From an uncultured Spirochaetia bacterium (lineage in GTDB: Bacteria > Spirochaetota > CALGPD01), in NCBI GenBank assembly GCA_937960625.1, contig CALGPD010000463.1, positions 1-23,033 of the forward strand: a stretch of DNA of 23,033 nucleotides, in the 5' to 3' direction. The first letter of the stretch is position 1, and the number at the start of each line of letters is the position of its first letter. Of the stretch, positions 8,495 to 16,593 are shown piece by piece. The notes under the pieces were generated by a model. That model made no database searches. It had not been told where the DNA came from and saw nothing but the letters and a program-made list of their open reading frames with translations. A program made the translations under genes and the position numbers.

Positions 8495-9151
8495 TTATCT
8501 AAGTTTTTGTAATGCTCTCCTAATTTCCCGGTTCACAATCGAGCCATAGCCCCGGGAACGCATAATATTTAAAAACATTCTTGCATTTGAATGCCTGTTT
8601 ATGCCAAAAGCACGTACAATCATTGCTATTAATTTTATTCTATTTTTACTCGTTCTGGATATTTTACGTTTTAAATATATTACTACCCGGATTTTTATAT
8701 CATCTTTAGACCTATAACCCAACCATGCCATTGCTAAGGCTGCATTACCCTGGACATTGTAGCTTGGGTCTACCATCATGGTTTTTCTTAAAGCTATTAA
8801 CACCTGATTTATCTGGATTTTAGTCCTTGATAATGCAAATGCGGCTGTACTCCTAATTTTAACAGGGCCTTCCTGATTACGGTTAGAATTTACCTGAACC
8901 TCGCTGATACCGAGTTTGAGAGCATACAGCAAAGCGCTAATTGCTTTTGGATTAGAACTATACCTGGAAAGCTGCCTTATGGCATAAATTTTTAAATCGG
9001 TATCCGGTGATTGTTTGATTGCTATTATATATGTATTTATTGATGCATCAGTTCCAAAAAAGGACCTTCCTTTTCTGTTTATTCTATCAGCAAAAATATT
9101 CATATTAAAAATCACAATAACACCTAATATTAATAATATTTTTTTCACCAT
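8495..9151 (-). CDS. Secreted HEAT-repeat-like protein
   Basis: A 218-residue protein with a clear N-terminal signal peptide (MVKKILLILGVIVIFNMNIF, cut near ADR). The body is helical repeats of HEAT/PBS-lyase type. Examples are IYAIRQLSRYSSNPKAISAL, RSTAAFALSRTKIQINQVLI and QGNAALAMAWLGYRSKDDIK, each a helix pair with the usual Ala/Leu pattern. Such repeats bind other proteins, so a periplasmic scaffold role is inferred, with no specific partner known. A strong Shine-Dalgarno (GGAGGA) precedes the ATG. The GGDEF gene starts 114 bases downstream on the same strand, so co-transcription is possible. Confidence 0.75.
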   Translation of the reverse strand: MVKKILLILGVIVIFNMNIFADRINRKGRSFFGTDASINTYIIAIKQSPDTDLKIYAIRQLSRYSSNPKAISALLYALKLGISEVQVNSNRNQEGPVKIRSTAAFALSRTKIQINQVLIALRKTMMVDPSYNVQGNAALAMAWLGYRSKDDIKIRVVIYLKRKISRTSKNRIKLIAMIVRAFGINRHSNARMFLNIMRSRGYGSIVNREIRRALQKLR

Positions 9152-9296
9152 TTAAGTTTCCTCCGTTATAGGATAAAAATAAAAACCCCGGTCAAAATAT
9201 TAACCAACAAAATTAATTGAATTTAAAGTATATATTATTTATGTTCCTATGTCAATAAGTTTAAATTCCTTTTTTTATAGTTTTAAAAATAAAACG

Positions 9297-9324
9297 TTGA
9301 CTTATTTTTTTTATAATGTATTAT
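9297..9324 (+). promoter_or_regulatory. Predicted promoter of the Gfo/Idh/MocA gene
   Basis: TTGACT (9297-9302) is followed after 16 bases by TATTAT (9319-9324), leaving a leader of about 70 bases to the GTG start. The spacer holds a run of eight T (9305-9312). The rest of the 250-base divergent gap shows only AT-rich sequence and a weak minus-strand TTGACC...TATAAC pair. Confidence 0.5.
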
Positions 9325-9401
9325 ATGATTTGATACTTTTTATCGGATATCAAAAATAGTAGAACTAAGATAAATCATTAATATCTTTACTGGAGTTTAA
9401 G

Positions 9402-10472
9402 GTGAAATTTAAAGCTGGATTAATTGGATGCGGACGTATAGGCAGTATGCTATCCGAAGATAAACTTAGAATCAAACCATGCACACATGCAGAAAGTTAT
9501 GTAAAAAACTCAAATATAGAACTTATTGCCGGTGCAGATATAGATGAAGAAAGATTAAAACTTTTTTCATCAAGATGGAATGTAAAAAAAGCCTATCTTG
9601 ATTATAAAGAAATGTTAGAGGAAAATAAATTTGACATTGTATCCGTTGCAACGCCTCTTGAAACAAGATTAGAAATAATTGAAGAATTGGCTAAATATAA
9701 AATAAAAGTGGTGCTGTGTGAAAAACCTATAGCCTCTAATCTGGAAGACGCTGAAAAAATAGTTGAATTATGCAAAAAATCAGGAACATTGCTGGTTGTA
9801 AACCATTCAAGAAGGTTCTCTCCTGATTATATTAAAGTTCGTGACTTACTTAACTCAGGCATAATAGGAAAAATTAAAACTATAATCTGTAATATTTCAG
9901 CATCAATTCCAGATGAAAATGATGATTTCAGGGAATCCGGAGGAGGTATTTTACTGCACGACGGCACACACCTTGTAGATACTTTACGTTTTTTATTAAA
10001 TGAAATTGACCCGTTAAGTATTAAAGCGCAAATCAAATTCCCTAATAACGGCGCTAAAGTTGAACAAAATGTTCAATGTTTTATGAATTACCCTAATGAA
10101 GTAACTGTATTTCTAGATTGCTCGGATAGAGATTATTTTCATTTTGAAATCGATTTACAGGGTGATAAAGGCCGTATTACAATCGGAAACGGAATTCATA
10201 GGTATTATATAAAAGCGGAAAGCTCATATTATGAAAACTTTAACAGTTTAAAAGATAAACAATTCCCTGATTTCGATTCAAAACCTTTCTTTTCCGTTTT
10301 AATGGAAAGTATAGTCAGATATTTAAAAACAGGCGAAATTCCAGAATCATCAGGTGTTCACGCTCTTAATGCCTTTAAACAAATCATGGCTATCTATAAA
10401 GCCGGCGTATTGGGCGAAGTTCTTGAATATCCTATCGAGATTGAAAGCCATCCTTTTAAAAAAATTTTTTAA
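9402..10472 (+). CDS. Gfo/Idh/MocA family NAD(P)-dependent oxidoreductase
   Basis: This is a soluble sugar or cyclitol dehydrogenase-type enzyme; the substrate cannot be told from sequence. The N-terminal Rossmann domain has AGLIGCGRIGSM (5-16), and the family motif CEKPIASNLEDAEKI places the catalytic lysine at K108. The active-site block GGGILLHDGTHLVDTLRF (180-197) holds D187 and H190. At 356 residues the length is normal. It begins with GTG, with TGGAG six bases upstream. It stands alone between a divergent and a convergent gene, with its own promoter and a shared terminator, so context gives no clue to its substrate. Confidence 0.85.
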   Translation: MKFKAGLIGCGRIGSMLSEDKLRIKPCTHAESYVKNSNIELIAGADIDEERLKLFSSRWNVKKAYLDYKEMLEENKFDIVSVATPLETRLEIIEELAKYKIKVVLCEKPIASNLEDAEKIVELCKKSGTLLVVNHSRRFSPDYIKVRDLLNSGIIGKIKTIICNISASIPDENDDFRESGGGILLHDGTHLVDTLRFLLNEIDPLSIKAQIKFPNNGAKVEQNVQCFMNYPNEVTVFLDCSDRDYFHFEIDLQGDKGRITIGNGIHRYYIKAESSYYENFNSLKDKQFPDFDSKPFFSVLMESIVRYLKTGEIPESSGVHALNAFKQIMAIYKAGVLGEVLEYPIEIESHPFKKIF

Positions 10473-10552
10473 TAGGTTAGCAATTAGCTTCAACTAATTT
10501 AAAAACGGGAAAATCGATTTATTTAATTTTTTATAATATTCAATACAAAAGA

Positions 10553-10584
10553 ATAGAGGCGGTAATTAATATTTCCGCCTCTAT
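10553..10584. terminator. Bidirectional hairpin terminator
   Basis: A ten-base-pair perfect stem, ATAGAGGCGG (10553-10562) with CCGCCTCTAT (10575-10584), has a 12-base loop. It sits between the convergent oxidoreductase and binding-protein genes. AT-rich flanks follow on both sides (TCTTTTGTATT on the minus strand), so it can serve both genes. Confidence 0.75.
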
Positions 10585-10638
10585 ATTAATAAATATTTCA
10601 TACCAAAATATATAAATCTATGGTTTATTTAAAAGCTG

Positions 10639-11742
10639 CTACTGTTGCTTTTTTTTTATCATTAAACCGAGTTTCTCAATAATTACATCCATAACCCGCG
10701 GAGTAGGCATTTGAATTATTCTATAAATCTGAGCAGGTATTCCCGGAACATCAACATTTTTAAGGTCCTTATCTGTTAAAATCCCGGTTCTAAAACCGTG
10801 TTCATTCCAGGCAATCTTTTGTAATTCCTCATCCTTTAAGGCAGTCAACAGAATTTTAGCTTTTGAACTCGTTACTATAAGAGGATGAGAACTCCATACT
10901 GTGGGCAACGGGTATAAAATACGGATTTTGCTTTTCAAACGGTTCCAGCCTTCAGGATTCTTTTTTGAAAACTCTATAATCTGGCTTTCATAACCTATAA
11001 TAATAGGTTTTGCTCCAATACCCATCCGGGTGTATTGATGAAAAATATCTCCTGTTGAGGACTGCAAAAAACCTAGACGTTTAAAAAATGCAACAACCTT
11101 TGGAATGATTTTGTTCATCTCATTTGCAGTTACTACGTCTTCATTATTAAGAATGTTTGCAAGCAAACCGGAAAACATATTCCCTGAATTTGATTTGGAT
11201 GGATCGGTAGATTCAACGAATATTTTTTTAGTTTTACCGAACTGGTCTTCCAAACCTATATCAGCCCAGCGTTTACCTTTAATTATCATATTAACGAGTT
11301 TTGCAAGATTAATCGTATACGTTCCGCTTTTTTCTTTAACAAGGCTCTTTTTTAACATTGCATCCACGATAAAATCCCAGCTGTACATTACAATAGGGGA
11401 ATTAAAAATAATAGATGCTTTCACTGATTTTCCCTTATGCATTTCTTTATATAATGCAAGAGCAACTTGAGATGAAGGCCATAAGAAATCTGCTTTCCCA
11501 AGTGTTTTTTTAACCATCTCTATTGATCCGGCTTTTGTATAATCAATAATTATTTTATATTTATTTTTTAAAATCTCTTTAACTCTCGGATTATCCAAAA
11601 ACCCTTTCTTTTCACCTCCAATATATCCTTTTAAGGTGATAAGGGAGGACGGGTCAGGACCTGAAATACATTTTTTTACTATAACTGTTCCGCCTATTAT
11701 CAAAACAAACAACGCTATCCCTATTACATATTTTCCCTTCAT
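10639..11742 (-). CDS. Membrane-anchored solute-binding-type protein
   Basis: A 367-residue protein with an N-terminal hydrophobic anchor (YVIGIALFVLIIGGTVIV) and a periplasmic type 2 binding-protein fold. There is no lipobox and no clear cleavage site. It shares several motifs with the binding domain of the VWA lipoprotein two genes upstream: DFLWPSS against DAVWPAN, SNSGNMFSGLL against SNSGASAFLGF, GYESQIIE against NYEAVIIE, and NEHGFRTG against TRHGRRAS. The two are therefore paralogues. It follows the XpaC-like gene by two bases, so it is the last gene of a tight cassette. No ABC transporter permease or ATPase lies nearby, so a sensing or assembly role is as likely as import. The ligand is unknown. 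Confidence 0.75.
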   Translation of the reverse strand: MKGKYVIGIALFVLIIGGTVIVKKCISGPDPSSLITLKGYIGGEKKGFLDNPRVKEILKNKYKIIIDYTKAGSIEMVKKTLGKADFLWPSSQVALALYKEMHKGKSVKASIIFNSPIVMYSWDFIVDAMLKKSLVKEKSGTYTINLAKLVNMIIKGKRWADIGLEDQFGKTKKIFVESTDPSKSNSGNMFSGLLANILNNEDVVTANEMNKIIPKVVAFFKRLGFLQSSTGDIFHQYTRMGIGAKPIIIGYESQIIEFSKKNPEGWNRLKSKIRILYPLPTVWSSHPLIVTSSKAKILLTALKDEELQKIAWNEHGFRTGILTDKDLKNVDVPGIPAQIYRIIQMPTPRVMDVIIEKLGLMIKKKQQ

Positions 11743-11744
11743 AA

Positions 11745-12353
11745 TTAATATTCCTCTCTGTTATTTAAAAAAGAAGTTTCAATATCCAGAACCTCCTGCA
11801 CAGCAGATAATTCCGCATCCATTGCAATCATGTCCTGTTCATGGAACTTCTCAAATTGATTTGCAAAAATCAAACTTATTTGTTCAAGCATCTCTTCTAC
11901 TTTTTCACGGGTTTTATTCATGTTATCAGTTTCAATTCCGCTTGATAAAATTTCAGTATACTTCTGCATAACATTAATTGCAGTATCAACATGGCTCTCA
12001 AAACTGATTAAATGAGCATAGTAATTGTCCATGGTCATAATTTTTTTGTATGACTGTATTGCTGAATTATAAATCTCATTTGCAACTTTTAATGAATTTT
12101 TACTTTTTAGATTTTTTAATCTATTTAGTTTTGCCTGAATCTCATTAATTTTAGATTGTTCTTTTTCTTCACGCTCTCGTTTCTTTGTTTCAGAAGGATC
12201 GAATCTTGTAAAAGCAAATAACGCGACAATAAATATTCCGACGCCGATTACTAATGAAATAACCGGTGAAACGTTCAGAAAAAGAAAAAATATTATAAAA
12301 CCTAATCCTCCCAAAATGGAAGAAATAATACTATCCATTGGTTTTACATTCAC
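11745..12353 (-). CDS. XpaC-like membrane coiled-coil protein
   Basis: A 202-residue protein with two adjacent hydrophobic segments near the N-terminus (ISSILGGLGFIIFFLFL and VISLVIGVGIFIVALFAF), then a charged helical cytoplasmic or periplasmic tail. The tail has the pattern of the XpaC / '5-bromo-4-chloroindolyl phosphate hydrolysis' family: a basic coiled coil, a mid-helix YYAHLISFESHVDTAINVMQ-type segment ending in a ..KYTEIL motif, then TREKVEEMLEQISLIFANQF and a C-terminal DAELSAVQEVLDIE. XpaC is classically paired with TelA (xpaC-yaaN in Bacillus); no TelA is visible here. It lies between two binding-protein genes with gaps of 12 and two bases. The family name is by pattern recognition and not certain. 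The biochemical role is unknown. Confidence 0.5.
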   Translation of the reverse strand: MNVKPMDSIISSILGGLGFIIFFLFLNVSPVISLVIGVGIFIVALFAFTRFDPSETKKREREEKEQSKINEIQAKLNRLKNLKSKNSLKVANEIYNSAIQSYKKIMTMDNYYAHLISFESHVDTAINVMQKYTEILSSGIETDNMNKTREKVEEMLEQISLIFANQFEKFHEQDMIAMDAELSAVQEVLDIETSFLNNREEY

Positions 12354-12365
12354 GATGAACTCCTT

Positions 12366-13937
12366 TTAGTTGTATCCTTTGGCTTTTTTAAATGCCATTA
12401 TTAAGTCTTTTCTACCGTCGAAAATTCTTGCGCCGGTTAATTGTTCTATTTCAAGAAGCTGAGATTTGTCAGCTGCTCCGAAACGTATTGAAAAAATTGG
12501 TATGTCTTTTCCAATTTGATTATATACTCTTGCTAAGTCATTCATTCTCTTTCCATGATTAGAAATCCCATCAGTCATTAAAATAACCGCTGGCATATAT
12601 TCATTAAAATCAACTCTAGATAATAATTGAATGCCCCTGATTGACGGTGAATAAATATCAGTTTTACCGCCTGGCCTTAAATTTTGTATCCTGCGAAGCA
12701 ATGTAAGCAATTGGTCGGGATTATTTCCATTCACCCGCCATTCTGCTAAAATATTACTACTGAAAGGAAGAACAACAGTTATATCTTTTGGCGTTGCATT
12801 TATATAATATTGCCTTGCTAATTCAGGATTTAATATTGTTTCCATAGCCCGTTTCATTAAAGTTTCTCCTCTGCCTCCCATAGAACCTGAGAAATCAAGA
12901 CAAAATACTGTGAAAGAAGGCTTACGTAAGGCTGTTTGATAAAGCTGTAAAATTTGTTCTAAAACTTCTTTTCTCGGGTATTTAATTGGCGATAATATTT
13001 TTGAAGCTTTTATACCCCAGTCAGGATTCCATACGTTTTTATCAGCGCCCGATACAAGGCCTCCAAAACTCGCCCTTCTTCCGTGACGGGTTAGTTCGTC
13101 CTGTACTTTGTTGGATAAAAGGTATTTTTGCAGCTTTATAAACAATTCTTCTTTCTTTTTATTTCCATGGTTGTAATATCCTAATGGAGAGTCAGCTATA
13201 ACTAGGCCGTCTGTCGGATAAATTACATATAAAGGTTCTTCACCTTTTTGTATCAATTCTTTATTCGTTTCAATTATTACTGCTTCATAATTAAACATGG
13301 CTTTATAACCGGGTTTTGATAAAAACAATGTTTTTAACCAACCGGATGAACCGGATGTTCTTTCAACTGCTTTTAACAACGTTTTTAATTTCGTTTTTAA
13401 CTGCGGGTTTGAAAGATGCATTTTTCTAATAACTTCTGGATTATTAGCAAAAGCATAAAGAAATCCGAGAAAAGCACTGGCTCCTGAGTTTGACTGTGTT
13501 GCTGATGTCATCAAAAATTTGAATTCCTTTTTCTGAATAGCAGCATAAATTTCTTTTACTGTAACGTTTTTATTAATCCATCCAAGGCGCTGGGCTATGG
13601 ATTTTCTAAGCCCCAACACAACAGGTGAAGTCATTATTGATTTCACATGTTTAACCTTGCGGTGAACATCGCCCATTTTTATCCATAAACTGTTTGCAGG
13701 CCATACTGCATCATATTGAAATCCTTGTTGCTTTAACATTATCATAATATCCAATGAGCCTTTGAAACTCACATGTATACTGACACCGTGTTTTCTTTCA
13801 AATTCACGAATTAACGGCATTAAAGTTTTATTTTCTGAACCTGAAATTATTGTAAGGTCAGCAGAACTAAAGTGTCCTTTTTTACTACAATATAGCAGTG
13901 ATATTAGTATTAAAATAATAACAGCTATCTTTTTCAT
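12366..13937 (-). CDS. Lipoprotein with solute-binding and VWA domains
   Basis: A 523-residue exported protein. The N-terminus MKKIAVIILILISLLYCSKK has a hydrophobic core and a relaxed lipobox LLYC, so lipid anchoring at Cys17 is likely. Residues 28-320 are a type 2 solute-binding domain (DLTIISGSENKTLMPLIREF, YDAVWPANSLW, TQSNSGASAFLGFLYAF, FNYEAVIIETN). From about 343 a VWA domain follows, with metal-site DFSGSM (D348), the middle GGKTDIYSP and LMTDGIS (D456), all intact. Proteins joining a binding domain to a VWA domain occur widely; their function is not settled. GGAG precedes the ATG. It is the first gene of a three-gene cassette, with 84 bases separating it from the upstream secreted gene. 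Confidence 0.82.
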   Translation of the reverse strand: MKKIAVIILILISLLYCSKKGHFSSADLTIISGSENKTLMPLIREFERKHGVSIHVSFKGSLDIMIMLKQQGFQYDAVWPANSLWIKMGDVHRKVKHVKSIMTSPVVLGLRKSIAQRLGWINKNVTVKEIYAAIQKKEFKFLMTSATQSNSGASAFLGFLYAFANNPEVIRKMHLSNPQLKTKLKTLLKAVERTSGSSGWLKTLFLSKPGYKAMFNYEAVIIETNKELIQKGEEPLYVIYPTDGLVIADSPLGYYNHGNKKKEELFIKLQKYLLSNKVQDELTRHGRRASFGGLVSGADKNVWNPDWGIKASKILSPIKYPRKEVLEQILQLYQTALRKPSFTVFCLDFSGSMGGRGETLMKRAMETILNPELARQYYINATPKDITVVLPFSSNILAEWRVNGNNPDQLLTLLRRIQNLRPGGKTDIYSPSIRGIQLLSRVDFNEYMPAVILMTDGISNHGKRMNDLARVYNQIGKDIPIFSIRFGAADKSQLLEIEQLTGARIFDGRKDLIMAFKKAKGYN

Positions 13938-14021
13938 TTTTTTTCTCCAAAATTACTAATGTACTATAATTTTAAATTATTTTAATGAAAAAATAAAACA
14001 TTATTTTACCAATGCTGTATT

Positions 14022-14834
14022 TTATTTGGATTTTATGTTCTCACTGGATAACGGGATTTTCAAACGCTTAATATTATTAATATATATTCTCGTTTGTCTG
14101 TGATTCATTATTCTTTTTCTAAAAATTTCTTTTTCCGAATGAGTAAGCATTTTTACTTGAATCCTAATTCGTTTTAAAACCTTTATTAAAAATTTAAGTT
14201 TTTCTTTTTCGCTTGAAGAAAACTTAGAATCATATCTTTTAAAACGAATAATTGAATTTATACTTTGAAGTGTGCTGAAATACGTTGTCATTAGACTTCT
14301 TAATGCCGGTATCTGAACATTATGCCTTACAATAATAAACTCAGCCTTAGTTGGAGTATATTTATCCTCAATCCCTGCTTTTACTTTAATAAAATACAAA
14401 CCTATTTTTCTAATTAAAACAGAATAATTAAAATGAATTTTGTTTCTATATAAATAAGGTTTATCGATATTAATTTCAGGAAAAATTTTAAATGCTTTCT
14501 TGTTAATCGAAGGAGCATAATAAAAATCTATTAAACGAATAAAATTATCTTTGTTTTTTTCAGAAATATTTGTATTAGTATGTTTTAAAAAAGTGCGGAA
14601 TGATAGCCGGTATTTTCCTTTTACCGGAAAAAATATTTTCAGCAATACGTCTTTTCGCTGTATTTTATCTGTGGCGGCGGCCTTCTCTTTTTTATTAAAA
14701 ACTATATAATAAGTATTCGCAAATTCCTGAATACTTATTTTATTCGTTTCTTTAAATTCACTATTCAGGCTATAAGCCCCGGAAATAATAAAAATGCTTA
14801 TAAAACTACACAACGATAATTTTAACAAGCTCAT
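14022..14834 (-). CDS. Secreted protein of unknown function
   Basis: A 270-residue protein with an N-terminal signal peptide (LSLCSFISIFIISGAYS). The mature part is rich in Lys, Phe, Ile and Tyr. It looks beta-rich to about residue 190 (LLKIFFPVKGKYRLSF, YFIKVKAGI) and helical and strongly basic after that. I recognise no family. The ATG at 14834 overlaps the end of the upstream gene by 29 bases and has GGAGGAG directly before it, so the two genes are translationally coupled. Confidence 0.65.
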   Translation of the reverse strand: MSLLKLSLCSFISIFIISGAYSLNSEFKETNKISIQEFANTYYIVFNKKEKAAATDKIQRKDVLLKIFFPVKGKYRLSFRTFLKHTNTNISEKNKDNFIRLIDFYYAPSINKKAFKIFPEINIDKPYLYRNKIHFNYSVLIRKIGLYFIKVKAGIEDKYTPTKAEFIIVRHNVQIPALRSLMTTYFSTLQSINSIIRFKRYDSKFSSSEKEKLKFLIKVLKRIRIQVKMLTHSEKEIFRKRIMNHRQTRIYINNIKRLKIPLSSENIKSK

Positions 14835-15210
14835 CTCCTCCGTTAAGTTTTTTAATTCTCTTTACATTCTGAAAAAATATTTTAACCGTTTTTTGAAGCG
14901 CTTCGGAAAAACTCCCTTTTTTAAACTGCTCATTTAAAACCTTAACGTTTTTAGGAGATTCATTTCTTATTTTATTAATTTCAGCTTTTAATTTTTTGAG
15001 TTCATGGATATGTTTTTTTAAACTTGACTTAACATCTTTTGTAATATGCTCTGGTTTTGTTACTCTGTTTAAAATCATATTTATATTAGTAAAAATTTCT
15101 AAAGTTTTTCCTGCTACTTGATCTGCTTTTTTCTTATCAATTTCGGCAAAGCAAACTCCCGTTGTTAATAAAATTAGAATTGATAAAAATATTATCTTAA
15201 AATTATTCAT
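14806..15210 (-). CDS. Small secreted helical protein of unknown function
   Basis: A 134-residue protein. The start at 15210 (MNNFKII) is preferred over one 15 bases upstream because GGAG lies six bases before it. A signal peptide (FKIIFLSILILLTTGVCFA) is followed by a mostly alpha-helical, Lys-rich domain (KSSLKKHIHELKKLKAEINK) with coiled-coil character. I do not recognise the family. It heads a possible operon leading through the coupled gene at 14022 towards the VWA cassette. Confidence 0.6.
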   Translation of the reverse strand: MNNFKIIFLSILILLTTGVCFAEIDKKKADQVAGKTLEIFTNINMILNRVTKPEHITKDVKSSLKKHIHELKKLKAEINKIRNESPKNVKVLNEQFKKGSFSEALQKTVKIFFQNVKRIKKLNGGDELVKIIVV

Positions 15211-15326
15211 TATTGCTCCATACATAGTTTATTAAAATCTATTTGATTTCAAAAAAAAATCAATGCTTTTTTAATTTATCAATATCATTATAAAATATTT
15301 TTTTAATTCTGCGTAATTACTGATTT

Positions 15327-16586
15327 TTACAAAATATCCGCTATAAAATTTTCATTCAAAAATTTTCTACCAATACAATTAATATTCTGGTTATTTTTAT
15401 ACTCTCCGGGAATTAAAACATCAAAATACTCACGGCATTTGCCTTTCGAATAATCCTTTCCCTCAACTTTTATCATTGTTTCAATTAATACTTGAAGGGG
15501 TTTATTAATAAATTTCTGCTTATATCCTATTAAATTTGTTTTTGAAAGTTCGCGGATTGTAAAACTCCTGGACTTTTTAACATCTTCGGGAACATCGTCT
15601 TTAAAAGAATAAGCTTTAGTTCCTTTCCGCGGAGAATATTTAAACGTATGAATATGGGAAAATTCTGATTCCTTAATAACGTCTAAAGTATGATTAAAAT
15701 CTTCATCCGTTTCTCCAGGAAACCCAACTATAACATCAGTTGTCAAGTTTATACATGGTAGTTCATGTTTAATATTTTTAACCATGTTTAAAAACTGCTC
15801 TTTCGAATATTTTCTATTCATTTTTTTTAATATTTTATCACTTCCACTCTGTAACGGAATATGTAGATGATAACATATTTGGGGATTCTTAAAAATTTCA
15901 ATCAATACGGAATTAACATACCTCATTTCTATTGAAGATATATGAATACGGAAATCTCCTGAGATTGTCAACAAAGACTTTAGTAAGCTTTCTATCCCAC
16001 TCTGATAACTCCCGGTATTTACACCGGTTAAAACGATTTCTTTTATGCCCGCGCTAATAATTTTATTAAAATCATAAATAACACTGCTTATATCCCTGCT
16101 CTTTTCAATACCGCGGGCAATAGCGACCTTGCAGTAAGAGCAATAATTATCACAACCATCCTGCACTTTCAAATAGGCCCTTGTATGTATACCTTTCACA
16201 GGAGCAGGAAAGTCAAAAACATGTCCTGAAATCTTACTCTCTTCAAGGGATTGATGTTTTAAAAGAATATCCATTACCCTGCTTTTATTTTCGTTGTTTA
16301 TTACGTAATCCACACCCCTAATAGCTTTAATAGTTTCAGCGTCAGTTTCAGCATAACACCCTGTAACTATTACAATTGCGTTTGGATTTTCTTTAATGGC
16401 TTTTTTTATAATGTTTCTTGATTTATAATCGCTTTTTGAAGTAACAGTGCATGTATTTATAATTACTGCATCACTATCTGCGAAACTGTTTACAATCTCT
16501 ATTCCGTTTTCCTTAAATCGCGTAATTAAAGAATCTGTTTCAAATTGATTTAGTCTGCACCCGATGGTTTTAAAAGCAACGCGCAT
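15327..16586 (-). CDS. mtaB: tRNA t6A37 methylthiotransferase MtaB
   Basis: MtaB is a radical-SAM enzyme that adds a methylthio group to N6-threonylcarbamoyladenosine at position 37 of ANN-decoding tRNAs. It is 419 residues long. The N-terminal methylthiotransferase domain carries cluster-binding C10 (FKTIGCRLNQFETD), C46 (INTCTVTS) and C77 (TGCYAE). The radical-SAM cluster motif is C145, C149 and C152 (GCDNYCSYCKVA). HIPLQSGSDKILKKMNRKY and TTDVIVGFPGETDEDF are also typical. TIGCRLNQFE is closer to MtaB than to MiaB or RimO. The C-terminus has only a short TRAM-like region. It starts seven bases after the upstream TPR gene ends, so it is likely co-transcribed with it. Confidence 0.88.
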   Translation of the reverse strand: MRVAFKTIGCRLNQFETDSLITRFKENGIEIVNSFADSDAVIINTCTVTSKSDYKSRNIIKKAIKENPNAIVIVTGCYAETDAETIKAIRGVDYVINNENKSRVMDILLKHQSLEESKISGHVFDFPAPVKGIHTRAYLKVQDGCDNYCSYCKVAIARGIEKSRDISSVIYDFNKIISAGIKEIVLTGVNTGSYQSGIESLLKSLLTISGDFRIHISSIEMRYVNSVLIEIFKNPQICYHLHIPLQSGSDKILKKMNRKYSKEQFLNMVKNIKHELPCINLTTDVIVGFPGETDEDFNHTLDVIKESEFSHIHTFKYSPRKGTKAYSFKDDVPEDVKKSRSFTIRELSKTNLIGYKQKFINKPLQVLIETMIKVEGKDYSKGKCREYFDVLIPGEYKNNQNINCIGRKFLNENFIADIL

Positions 16587-16593
16587 TATTCAC

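Noticed and set aside
11105..11971. Plus-strand open frames opposite the binding-protein and XpaC-like genes
   Set aside because: They are antisense shadows; the minus-strand frames have anchors, family motifs and operon spacing.
15241..15268. Inverted repeat TTGATTT/AAATCAA between mtaB and the small secreted gene, considered as a terminator
   Set aside because: The stem is only seven AT-rich pairs and lacks a clean T-run; too weak to call in this base composition.
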